From Burkholderiaceae bacterium (GTDB lineage Bacteria; Pseudomonadota; Gammaproteobacteria; Burkholderiales; Burkholderiaceae_C), in the NCBI GenBank assembly GCA_025458585.1, contig JALOSD010000102.1:1-6352 (forward strand): 6,352 nt of DNA. The letters are read 5' to 3'. Below are positions 1 to 5,662 of the stretch, in pieces; the stretch's first letter is position 1; every line of letters begins with the position of its first letter. The notes beneath the pieces are model-generated. The model was given only the letters and a program-made list of their open reading frames with translations, was not told where the DNA came from and searched no databases. Position numbers and translations under genes: made by a program.

Positions 1-734
1 GTCAGGTCGGAGCCCCAGTTGCCGGTGATGATCGTGTCGGCGCCCGAGGCCTTGATCTTCGCGATGTACGGCGCGAAGTCGCGCGTCTGCGCCAGCGGAT
101 GCAGGTCCTCGCCGACGATCTCGACGTCGGGGCGCTTGCGCTTGAGGTTGTCCTTCGCGTACTTCGCGACCTGCACGCCGTGGGCGTAGTTCTGGTTGAT
201 CAGGTAGACCTTCTTGATGTCGGGCTGGTCCTTCATGAAGGTGGTCAGCGCCTCCATCTTCATCGACGTGTCGGCGTCGAGCCGGAAGTGCCAGTACGAG
301 CACTTGCTGTTCGTCAGGTCGGGGTCGACCGCCGCATAGTTGAGGAAGACGACTTCCTTGCCCGGGTTGCGCTCGTTGTGCTTGGCCACCGCGTCGCTGA
401 TCGCGAGCGCCGCGCCCGAACCGTTGCCCTGCACGACGTAGCGAACGCCCTGGTCGATCGCCGCCTTCAGCACGTTCAGGCTCTCGGCCGGCGAGAGCTT
501 GTTGTCGAAGGGCACCATCTCGAACTTCACGCCGGCCGGGTTGTTCTTGCTGAAGTACTCGGCCATGAACTGGAAGCTCTTGATCTGGTTCTGGCCCACC
601 GGCGCCATCAGGCCGGTCAGCGGGTCGATCCAGGCGACCTTGACCGTCTCGCCCTTCTGCGCGAAAGCCACCGTGCTGCCGAGCACGAGCGCGGCGCCGA
701 CCGTCAGCCCGAACAACCGTCTCTCGAAGTCCAT
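1..734 (-). CDS. Branched-chain amino acid-type ABC transporter substrate-binding protein (LivJ/LivK-like), partial, C-terminus off the left edge
   Basis: Periplasmic type I binding protein that would capture a small ligand and deliver it to a LivHMGF-type ABC importer. The 244 visible residues start at ATG 734-732, with AAGGAG on the minus strand (complement of 741-746) six bases upstream. Residues 1-25 are a signal peptide: Arg5-Arg6, a hydrophobic core at about 7-20, and a probable signal peptidase I site AFA|Q after residue 25. The mature part opens with KVAWIDPLTG (residues 32-41), the first strand of the Leu/Ile/Val-binding fold. It continues through VVQGNGSGAAL (about 100-110), KCSYWHFRLDAD (144-155), KKVYLINQNYAHG (174-186) and DTIITGNWGSDL (233-244). 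Family members run to about 400 residues, so roughly the last 150 lie outside the window. The gene is downstream of the acyl-CoA ligase on the same strand, 132 bp away, so co-transcription is plausible. The family assignment is firm. The ligand is not known, because relatives also bind aromatic acids, amides and urea. Confidence 0.93.
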   Translation of the reverse strand, partial: MDFERRLFGLTVGAALVLGSTVAFAQKGETVKVAWIDPLTGLMAPVGQNQIKSFQFMAEYFSKNNPAGVKFEMVPFDNKLSPAESLNVLKAAIDQGVRYVVQGNGSGAALAISDAVAKHNERNPGKEVVFLNYAAVDPDLTNSKCSYWHFRLDADTSMKMEALTTFMKDQPDIKKVYLINQNYAHGVQVAKYAKDNLKRKRPDVEIVGEDLHPLAQTRDFAPYIAKIKASGADTIITGNWGSDL

Positions 735-783
735 CGTCGTCTCCTTGGATGATGCAGTGCAACCAAACCGCAACGGTAGCCGA

Positions 784-810
784 AGGCCCGGGCGTTGCGT
801 GCCCGGGTCT
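784..810. repeat. GC-rich inverted repeat between ligase and binding-protein genes
   Basis: CCCGGGC at 787-793 is repeated in inverted form as GCCCGGG at 801-807, around a seven-base centre. Allowing G-U pairs on the plus strand, the stem extends to 784-810. On the minus strand, where both flanking genes are transcribed, only the seven core pairs are clean and no T run follows. It could attenuate transcription between the ligase and the binding protein, but it is not a convincing terminator. The rest of the 735-866 gap holds only the ribosome binding site of the binding-protein gene. Confidence 0.35.
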
Positions 811-866
811 ACCCCGAACGGCTGTCGCCCCCGGGACAACCCGCAGGCCGCCCGCCAGACCGCCCG

Positions 867-2504
867 TCAGGCCGGCAGCCTGTAGTCCTTGAACAGCTCG
901 CGAAGTTTCATCTTCTGCATCTTGCCGGTGGCACCGAGCGGGATCGCGTCGACGAACTGCACGTCGTCGGGGATCTGCCACTTGGCGACCTTGCCCTCGA
1001 AGAACGCGAGCAGCTCGTCGCGCGTGACCTCGGCGCCCGGCTTCTTCATCACGACGAGCAGCGGGCGCTCGTCCCACTTCGGGTGCGGCACCGCGATGCA
1101 CGCGGCCATCGCGACGGCGGGATGGGCCATCGCGATGTTCTCGACGTCGATCGAGCTGATCCACTCGCCGCCGGACTTGATCACGTCCTTGCTGCGGTCG
1201 GTGATCTGCAGGAAGCCGTCGGCGTCGATCGTCGCGACGTCGCCGGTGGGGAACCAGTCGCCGTCGGGGTCGTGGCGCAGCGGGTCGCCGCCCTCGCCCT
1301 TGAAGTAGCTCGCGATGATCCACGGCCCCTTGACGAGCAGGTCGCCGCTTTGCCGGCCGTCCCACGGCAGTTCCCTGCCGGCCGGGTCGACGATCTTCAT
1401 CTCGACGCCGAAGACCGCTCGCCCCTGCTTGACGAGGATCTCCATCTGCTCGTGCTGGCCCATGCCGAGGTGCTTGTTCTTCAGGTGGCAGACGGTGCCA
1501 AGCGGCGACATCTCCGTCATGCCCCAGGCGTGCAGCACGGTCACGCCGTAGCGCTCCTTGAACGCGTGGATCATCGCCGGCGGGCACGCCGAGCCGCCGA
1601 TCACGGTGCGCTGCAGCGCCGAGAAGCGCAAGCCGTGCTGCTCCATGTGGTTCAGCAGGCCGAGCCAGACGGTGGGCACGCCGGCCGCCAGCGTGACCTT
1701 CTCGGCTTCGATCAGCTCGTAGACCGACTTGCCGTCGAGCGCCGCGCCGGGGAAGACGAGCTTGGCGCCCGTCATCGCCGCGCTGTAGGGGATGCCCCAG
1801 GCGTTGACGTGGAACATTGGCACCACCGGCAGGATGCTGTCGCGCGCCGACACGCCCAGCGCGTCGGGCAGTGCACCGCCGTAGGCGTGCAGGATCGTCG
1901 AGCGGTGGCTGTAGAGGGCGCCCTTGGGGTTGCCGGTCGTGCCGCTCGTGTAGCACAGCGCGGCGGCGCTCTTCTCGTCGAACTGGGGCCAGCGGTAGAC
2001 GTCGCTCTCGGCGCCGATCCAGGCCTCATAGCTCACCAGGCCGTCGATGCCGGTGTCAGCGGGCAGCGCGTCGGCGTCGCACAGCGCGACCCAGTGCCTG
2101 ACCGTCGCGCACTTCGACCACACGGCCTTGACGATCGGCAGGAACGTCACGTCGAAGCACAGCACCCGGTCCTCGGCGTGGTTCGCGATCCACACGATCT
2201 GCTCGGGCGACAGGCGCGGGTTGATCGTGTGCACGACGCGTCCGCTGCCGGCGACGCCGAAGTACAGCTCGAAGTGGCGGTAGCCGTTCCACGCCAGCGT
2301 CGCGACGCGGTCGCCGAACCCGAGGCCGAGGCGGTCGAGCGCGTTGGCGACGCGGCGCGAGCGCGCGGCGGCGTCGCGGTAGGTGTAGCGGTGCAGGTCG
2401 CCCTCGACGCGGCGCGAGACGATCTGGCCGTCGTGGTGGTGGCGCGCGGCGAACTCGATCAGGCTCGAGATCAGCAGCGGTTGGTCTTGCATCAGGCCCA
2501 GCAT
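867..2504 (-). CDS. AMP-forming acyl-CoA synthetase, AlkK-like medium-chain fatty acid/organic acid CoA ligase
   Basis: Cytoplasmic enzyme of the ANL superfamily that activates a carboxylic acid with ATP to an acyl-adenylate and then to the CoA thioester. It has 545 residues, the usual length. Visible motifs are the phosphate-binding loop YTSGTTGNPKG (185-195), FHVNAWG (231-237), HAWGMTE (325-331), TGD (420-422), the hinge region DRSKDVIKSGGEWIS (436-450) and the C-terminal GATGKMQK (524-531) with probable catalytic Lys528. The opening MLGLMQDQPLLISSLIEFAA and the wording of most blocks closely resemble Pseudomonas AlkK as I remember it; close homologues are also annotated as 3-(methylthio)propionyl-CoA ligases. 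The frame is open up to a GTG at 2615, but ATG 2504-2502 is chosen because GAGGAG (complement of 2511-2516) lies six bases before it and family members start here. It lies upstream of the binding-protein gene and is divergent from msrB. The exact substrate cannot be read from the sequence. Confidence 0.93.
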   Translation of the reverse strand: MLGLMQDQPLLISSLIEFAARHHHDGQIVSRRVEGDLHRYTYRDAAARSRRVANALDRLGLGFGDRVATLAWNGYRHFELYFGVAGSGRVVHTINPRLSPEQIVWIANHAEDRVLCFDVTFLPIVKAVWSKCATVRHWVALCDADALPADTGIDGLVSYEAWIGAESDVYRWPQFDEKSAAALCYTSGTTGNPKGALYSHRSTILHAYGGALPDALGVSARDSILPVVPMFHVNAWGIPYSAAMTGAKLVFPGAALDGKSVYELIEAEKVTLAAGVPTVWLGLLNHMEQHGLRFSALQRTVIGGSACPPAMIHAFKERYGVTVLHAWGMTEMSPLGTVCHLKNKHLGMGQHEQMEILVKQGRAVFGVEMKIVDPAGRELPWDGRQSGDLLVKGPWIIASYFKGEGGDPLRHDPDGDWFPTGDVATIDADGFLQITDRSKDVIKSGGEWISSIDVENIAMAHPAVAMAACIAVPHPKWDERPLLVVMKKPGAEVTRDELLAFFEGKVAKWQIPDDVQFVDAIPLGATGKMQKMKLRELFKDYRLPA

Positions 2505-2528
2505 GGCAATCTCCTCGTCGTCGGTCGA

Positions 2529-2559
2529 CCGGCGCGCAATGTAGCCGAGCGCGCGCCGG
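2529..2559. promoter_or_regulatory. Candidate operator: 9-bp perfect inverted repeat over the ligase promoter
   Basis: CCGGCGCGC (2529-2537) and its exact reverse complement GCGCGCCGG (2551-2559) flank a 13-bp centre that holds the candidate -10 hexamer. A 10-bp palindrome, CGGTCGACCG, lies at 2522-2531 and shares its last bases with the left arm. The geometry (31 bp, dyad symmetry, over the -10) would suit a dimeric repressor of the ligase gene, such as the TetR-type regulators often found with acyl-CoA metabolism. No regulator gene is in the window, and GC-only arms arise by chance more often in this composition. Confidence 0.3.
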
Positions 2560-2566
2560 GCGCCAA
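2538..2566 (-). promoter_or_regulatory. Candidate sigma-70-type promoter for the acyl-CoA ligase
   Basis: Read on the minus strand there is TTGGCG (complement of 2561-2566), a 17-base spacer, and TACATT (complement of 2538-2543). Each hexamer matches the consensus at four of six positions. Transcription would begin near 2531 and give a leader of about 27 bases containing the GAGGAG ribosome binding site. This is a motif match only; in such GC-rich DNA it is suggestive, not proof. Confidence 0.35.
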
Positions 2567-2648
2567 TGCGCGCGATTCTCCCCAACGCGGCCGCAGCGAT
2601 CCCGACCGAGCCCACAATCGAGGTTCAGCTCCACGTCCGACGCCCGCG

Positions 2649-3083
2649 ATGAAGTCCCACATCGAACCCCCGCACCCGATCGACGACCCGCGCTACCCGG
2701 TGCACAAGAGCGACGACGAGTGGCGCGCCCAGCTCGACGCGACGCAGTACCGCATCGCGCGCCAGGCCGCCACCGAGCGGGCGTTTTCCGGCAAGTACTG
2801 GGACCACTTCGCCGACGGCAAGTACCGCTGCGTCGGTTGCGGCCAGACGCTGTTCGACGCCGGCGCCAAGTTCGACGCCGGATGCGGCTGGCCGAGCTGG
2901 TGGGAGGCGGTCGACGAGTCGCGCGTCGAGCGCGTGCTCGACACCACGCACGGCATGGTGCGCATCGAGGTGCGCTGCCGCAACTGCGGCTCGCACCTGG
3001 GCCACGTGTTCGACGACGGCCCCGAACCCACCGGCGAACGTTTCTGCATCAACTCGGCTTCGATAGACTTCGAACCGCGATGA
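2649..3083 (+). CDS. msrB: Peptide-methionine (R)-S-oxide reductase MsrB
   Basis: Reduces methionine-R-sulfoxide in proteins back to methionine using thioredoxin. It is a 144-residue single-domain protein with no signal peptide, so cytosolic. Zinc-site pairs are CVGC (Cys61, Cys64) and CRNC (Cys110, Cys113). GCGWPSW carries Cys79, the probable resolving cysteine, and RFCINS carries catalytic Cys133. The spacing of 54 between Cys79 and Cys133 matches the classical Cys63/Cys117 pair of the Neisseria enzyme. GHVFDDGP (118-125) is also typical. The frame is open far upstream, but only because of mirror coding of the ligase. ATG 2649 gives the normal family length. No Shine-Dalgarno sequence stands out; a weak CACAAT at 2613-2618 could be a -10. 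This is the first gene of a compact plus-strand group, and its TGA overlaps the yciB start as ATGA. Confidence 0.96.
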   Translation: MKSHIEPPHPIDDPRYPVHKSDDEWRAQLDATQYRIARQAATERAFSGKYWDHFADGKYRCVGCGQTLFDAGAKFDAGCGWPSWWEAVDESRVERVLDTTHGMVRIEVRCRNCGSHLGHVFDDGPEPTGERFCINSASIDFEPR

Positions 3084-3721
3084 CGCTGCTGTTCCACCTG
3101 CTGCCGCTCGTCCTGTTCTACGCCACGCTGGCGGCGGCGCAGGCGTTTCCGGCCGGCTCGATCGTCGTCTTCATCGAGCAGCTGGGGCATGCCGTCTCGG
3201 GCGGCGCCGCCGGCGCGCGCGAGGCGCCGGCGATCCTCGCGACCACCGTCGGGCTGCTGGCCGCCACCGTCCAGGTGCTGTGGCTGCGCCTGCAGGCGCG
3301 GCGCATCGAGCCGGCGCTGTGGGCGAGCGTGGTGCTCGTCGCGGCGATCGGCGTGCTGTCGGTGTGGTTGCACCACGAGGCCTTCGTCAAGTGGCGGCCA
3401 AGCGTCGTGTGCTGGATGGTCGGCATCGTCCTGTGGTTCAGTCAGGCCGTGCTGCGGCGCAACCTGCTGCGTTCGCTGCTCGGGCGCCAGCTCGCGCTCG
3501 CCGATTCGGCGTGGCAGCGCCTGAACGCGGCGTGGGTCGGCTTCTTCGGGCTGCTCGGGCTGCTCAACGTGTGGATCGCGCATAGCTACCCCACCGCGGT
3601 GTGGCTCGAGTTCGCCACCTACGGTGCCCCCTTGCTGTTCGCCGCCTTCGTCGCCGTGCAGGCCGTCGCGCTGGCGCGCCACTGGCGCGGCGCCGGTGCC
3701 GTGCGCGGCGCGCGACACTGA
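3080..3721 (+). CDS. yciB: Inner-membrane protein YciB / septation protein A (IspZ family)
   Basis: Polytopic inner-membrane protein linked in enterobacteria to envelope integrity and contacts with cell elongation and division machinery; no enzymatic activity is known. The 213 residues contain about six hydrophobic segments, near 4-24, 50-69, 78-97, 107-124, 147-168 and 178-199. The family signature is clear: LHHEAFVKWRPSV (97-109), then LLRSLLGRQLAL (129-140) and WQRLNAAWVGFFGLLGLLNV (145-164). It is longer than the roughly 180-residue E. coli protein, mainly through a Gly/Ala-rich loop at about 25-50, which I recall as usual in Burkholderiales. ATG 3080 overlaps the msrB stop in ATGA and has no evident ribosome binding site, which implies translational coupling. 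bolA starts five bases after its stop. Confidence in the family is high; the cellular role is only as well known as for YciB. Confidence 0.93.
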   Translation: MTLLFHLLPLVLFYATLAAAQAFPAGSIVVFIEQLGHAVSGGAAGAREAPAILATTVGLLAATVQVLWLRLQARRIEPALWASVVLVAAIGVLSVWLHHEAFVKWRPSVVCWMVGIVLWFSQAVLRRNLLRSLLGRQLALADSAWQRLNAAWVGFFGLLGLLNVWIAHSYPTAVWLEFATYGAPLLFAAFVAVQAVALARHWRGAGAVRGARH

Positions 3722-3726
3722 GCGCG

Positions 3727-3993
3727 ATGCCGGTCTCCGCCGAGCAGATCCGCGACGCGCTGCAGGCGCGGCTGCAGCCGCTCGCGCTCGAGGTGATCGA
3801 CGACAGCCACCTGCACGCCGGCCACGCCGGCGCGCGCGAAGGCCGCCACTTCACCGTGCGCCTGACGGCGCCGGCCTTCGCCGGGGCGTCGAGGGTGGCG
3901 CGACACCGCCTCGTGTATGATGCCGTGCGCGAGTTGATGCCCGCTGGCATCCACGCGCTGGCGATCGACGCCCGCAGCCCCGACGAAACCTGA
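3727..3993 (+). CDS. bolA: BolA family protein
   Basis: Small (88-residue) class II KH-like protein. BolA proteins pair with monothiol glutaredoxins to bind a [2Fe-2S] cluster and affect morphology and stress responses. The sequence shows DDSHLHAGHAG (25-35), then HFTVRLTAPAFAG (41-53) and RVARHRLVYDAVRELMPAGI (56-75), the standard order of the fold. His60 in RVARHR is the conserved C-terminal histidine that usually ligates the cluster, and His28/His30 sit in the variable ligand loop. ATG 3727 follows the yciB stop by five bases, with no strong ribosome binding site, so translation is probably coupled to the upstream gene. It is shorter than E. coli BolA (105 residues) because it lacks a C-terminal tail. 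Its place beside yciB, rather than next to murA, argues for the BolA branch over IbaG, but the two are hard to separate by eye. Confidence 0.93.
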   Translation: MPVSAEQIRDALQARLQPLALEVIDDSHLHAGHAGAREGRHFTVRLTAPAFAGASRVARHRLVYDAVRELMPAGIHALAIDARSPDET

Positions 3994-4018
3994 GCCCGGG
4001 GTTCGCGCTCCAACGCGC

Positions 4019-4034
4019 GGCGGCTCGAGCCGCC
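4019..4034. repeat. 16-bp perfect palindrome between bolA and the parvulin gene
   Basis: GGCGGCTCGAGCCGCC reads identically on both strands, 25 bp after the bolA stop. In RNA it would form a six-pair stem with a TCGA loop. No T run follows, so simple intrinsic termination is unlikely. It might act as a partial terminator, an mRNA-stabilising end for the msrB-yciB-bolA transcript, or a protein-binding site. Confidence 0.45.
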
Positions 4035-4040
4035 TGACCC

Positions 4041-4060
4041 GGTCCCGCCTGCGGCGGACC
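4041..4060. repeat. Second hairpin just upstream of the parvulin gene
   Basis: GGTCCCGCCTGCGGCGGACC folds into an eight-pair stem (four plus four pairs around one bulged C at 4045) with a TGC loop at 4050-4052. It sits six bases after the 16-bp palindrome and 27 bases before the parvulin ATG. Together the two hairpins occupy most of the 94-bp gap, which holds no gene. Confidence 0.4.
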
Positions 4061-4087
4061 GCCCATCCCGCTCCGAGATTGCTGCCG

Positions 4088-4912
4088 ATGACCCCCAAAG
4101 CCTTCGCCCTGCGCGCCTCCCTGCTCGCCTCCCTGCTCGCCGCCACCACCGCCTTGCTGCTGCCGCTGGCCGCCTCGGCGCAGAACGTCGCGATCGTCAA
4201 CGGCAAGGCCGTGCCGAAGGCGCGCGCCGACGCGCTGCTCGTGCAGGCCACGCGCGGCGGCCAGCAGCCGGTCACGCCCGAGCTCGAGGCGCGCGCGCGC
4301 GAGGAAGTCGTGCTGCGCGAGATCTTCACCCAGGAGGCCGAGCGCCAGGGCCTCGCGCGCAGCGACGAGTACAAGAGCCAGATGGAGCTCGCGCGCCAGA
4401 GCATCCTGATCCGCGAGTTGTTCGTCGACTGGCAGAAGAAGAACCCGGTGAGCGAAGCCGAGGCGCGCGCCGAGTACGACAAGTTCAAGGCGCAGGCCAG
4501 CGGCACCGAGTTCCGCGCGCGCCACATCCTCGTCGGCAGCGAGGACGAGGCGAAGCAGCTGACGGCGCAGATCAAGGGCGGCGCCAGCTTCGAGGAGCTG
4601 GCGAAGAAGCACTCGAAGGACCCGGGCTCGGCCGAGAACGGCGGCGACCTCGACTTCGCGAAGCCCGACGCCTACGTGCCCGAGTTCGGCCAGGCCATGG
4701 CCAGCCTCAAGAAGGGCGAGGTCACCGCCGCGCCGGTGAAGACGCAGTTCGGCTGGCACATCATCAAGGTCGAGGACACGCGCGAGGCGCAGTTCCCGAG
4801 CTTCGAGGAGGTGCGGCCGCAGATCGAGCAGCGCCTGGCGCAGGTGAAGCTGCAGCAGTACCAGCAGTCGCTGCGCGACAAGGCGAAGACCGACTTCAAG
4901 TTCTCGCAGTAA
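4088..4912 (+). CDS. Periplasmic parvulin-type peptidyl-prolyl cis-trans isomerase (PpiC/SurA family, Par27-like)
   Basis: Secreted folding helper that isomerises X-proline bonds and probably chaperones outer-membrane or periplasmic clients. Residues 1-31 are a signal peptide (Lys4, Arg9, a long Leu/Ala core, ASA|Q after residue 31). A helical N-terminal chaperone-like region follows at about 32-138. The parvulin domain spans about 142-230, with RARHILV (143-149, His146), FEELAKKHSKDPGSAENGGD (168-187), VPEFGQAM (197-204) and FGWHIIKVED (221-230, His224). The Gln/Lys-rich helical tail (240-274) ends in TAA. At 274 residues it matches short SurA-like proteins such as Bordetella Par27, not the 93-residue cytosolic E. 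coli PpiC. A TTG lies in frame at 4079, but ATG 4088 is preferred, with GAG at 4075-4077 as a modest ribosome binding site. It follows bolA across a 94-bp gap with two hairpins. Confidence 0.92.
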   Translation: MTPKAFALRASLLASLLAATTALLLPLAASAQNVAIVNGKAVPKARADALLVQATRGGQQPVTPELEARAREEVVLREIFTQEAERQGLARSDEYKSQMELARQSILIRELFVDWQKKNPVSEAEARAEYDKFKAQASGTEFRARHILVGSEDEAKQLTAQIKGGASFEELAKKHSKDPGSAENGGDLDFAKPDAYVPEFGQAMASLKKGEVTAAPVKTQFGWHIIKVEDTREAQFPSFEEVRPQIEQRLAQVKLQQYQQSLRDKAKTDFKFSQ

Positions 4913-4942
4913 GCGCCCCCAGGGGTCGCACTGCACCACCGA

Positions 4943-4967
4943 CGAGGGGCGCCGCGGGCGCCCCTCG
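4943..4967. terminator. Bidirectional GC-rich hairpin between convergent genes
   Basis: CGAGGGGCGCC (4943-4953) pairs perfectly with GGCGCCCCTCG (4957-4967), an 11-bp stem with a GCG loop. It begins 31 bp after the parvulin stop and ends 15 bp before the stop of the convergent ABC ATPase gene. No long T run follows on either strand (only CTT at 4970-4972), so termination may be inefficient or assisted. The convergent position makes shared terminator use the most likely reading. Confidence 0.65.
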
Positions 4968-4981
4968 CGCTTGGCGGCGCG

Positions 4982-5662
4982 TCAGCCGTCGACGAGGCGC
5001 CCGGCGTCGATGCGCAGCTGGCGCTCGCAGCGCGCCGCGATCTCGCGGTCGTGCGTGACGAGCACGAGCGTCGTGCCGGCCTCGCGGTTGAGGTCGAACA
5101 TCAGCTCCATCACCGTCGCGCCGGTCGCGTAGTCGAGGCTGCCGGTGGGCTCGTCGGCGAGCAGCACGCGCGGGCGCACGACGAACGCGCGCGCGAGCGC
5201 GACGCGCTGCTGCTCGCCGCCCGAGAGCACGCGCGGATAGTGGCCCAGCCGCTGGCTCAGGCCGACGCGGCCGAGCATCTCGGTGGCCTGCGCGCGCGCG
5301 TCGCGCCGGCCCATCAGCTCGAGCGGCAGCATCACGTTCTCGACCGCCGTCAGGTTCGCCAGCAGCTGGAAGCTCTGGAACACGAAGCCCACCGTCTGCG
5401 CGCGCACCGCGGCGCGCGCATCCTCGTCGAGCGCGAACAGGTCCGTGCCGGCGAGCTTCACGGTGCCCGAGGTCGGCACGTCGAGGCCGGCGACGATCGC
5501 CAGCAGCGTGCTCTTGCCCGAGCCCGAGGCGCCGACGATCGCGGCTGATTGCCGCGCCGGCAGCGTGAAATCGATGTCGTGGAGAATCGTCAGCACGCCG
5601 GTCGAGTCGCTCACCTGCTTGGTGACGTGCTCGACGGCGATGATGGGAGTGGTGTCGTTCAT
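4982..5662 (-). CDS. ybbA: ABC transporter ATP-binding protein, YbbA/LolD-like (MacB family)
   Basis: Cytoplasmic ATPase subunit of the type that works with FtsX-like permeases to move lipids, lipoproteins or peptides across the envelope by mechanotransmission. The 226 residues are complete: Walker A GASGSGKST (44-52), Q-loop FVFQSFQLLANLT (93-105, Gln96), signature LSGGEQQR (146-153), Walker B VLLADEPTG (166-174) with catalytic Glu171, D-loop SLD (175-177) and H-loop His204 in VTHDRE. FQSFQL and the Walker B to D-loop stretch are typical of the LolD/YbbA/MacB group. YbbA is chosen because the gene is divergent from a tesA-like gene, as in E. coli. The start is ATG 5662-5660; on the minus strand CTCCTTC precedes it, so there is no ribosome binding site. 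No permease gene follows: the next gene downstream is the convergent parvulin gene. Confidence 0.92.
   Translation of the reverse strand: MNDTTPIIAVEHVTKQVSDSTGVLTILHDIDFTLPARQSAAIVGASGSGKSTLLAIVAGLDVPTSGTVKLAGTDLFALDEDARAAVRAQTVGFVFQSFQLLANLTAVENVMLPLELMGRRDARAQATEMLGRVGLSQRLGHYPRVLSGGEQQRVALARAFVVRPRVLLADEPTGSLDYATGATVMELMFDLNREAGTTLVLVTHDREIAARCERQLRIDAGRLVDG
5645..5649 (+). promoter_or_regulatory. Ribosome binding site supporting the tesA start at 5661
   Basis: GGGAG ends 11 bases before ATG 5661 and lies inside codons 5-6 of the opposite-strand ybbA gene. A better AAGGAG at 5664-5669 sits after that ATG but has no in-frame ATG, GTG or TTG at a suitable distance downstream. The 5661 start therefore remains the best choice, and it is the one that supplies a signal peptide. 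Confidence 0.4.

Noticed and set aside
99..752. Plus-strand open frame of 217 codons
   Set aside because: It lies antisense to the binding-protein gene, whose signal peptide, ribosome binding site and motifs are clear. Its composition is that of a GC-rich shadow frame.
784..810. Intrinsic terminator after the ligase gene
   Set aside because: On the transcribed (minus) strand the stem is only seven clean pairs and is not followed by a T run; it is kept as a repeat only.
2505..2615. Longer ligase starting at GTG 2615, with 37 extra residues
   Set aside because: The extension has no family similarity, overlaps the candidate promoter, and ATG 2504 has a good ribosome binding site and the AlkK-like N-terminus.
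795..2648. Very long plus-strand open frame running into msrB, which would make a 762-residue fusion protein
   Set aside because: It is the mirror of the acyl-CoA ligase on the opposite strand, rich in Arg/Val/Asp/His with no recognisable domain. Only the part from 2649 is a real protein (MsrB).
4079..4087. TTG start for the parvulin gene
   Set aside because: The GAG element is directly adjacent to it, too close to serve as a ribosome binding site, while ATG 4088 has better spacing and the same signal peptide.
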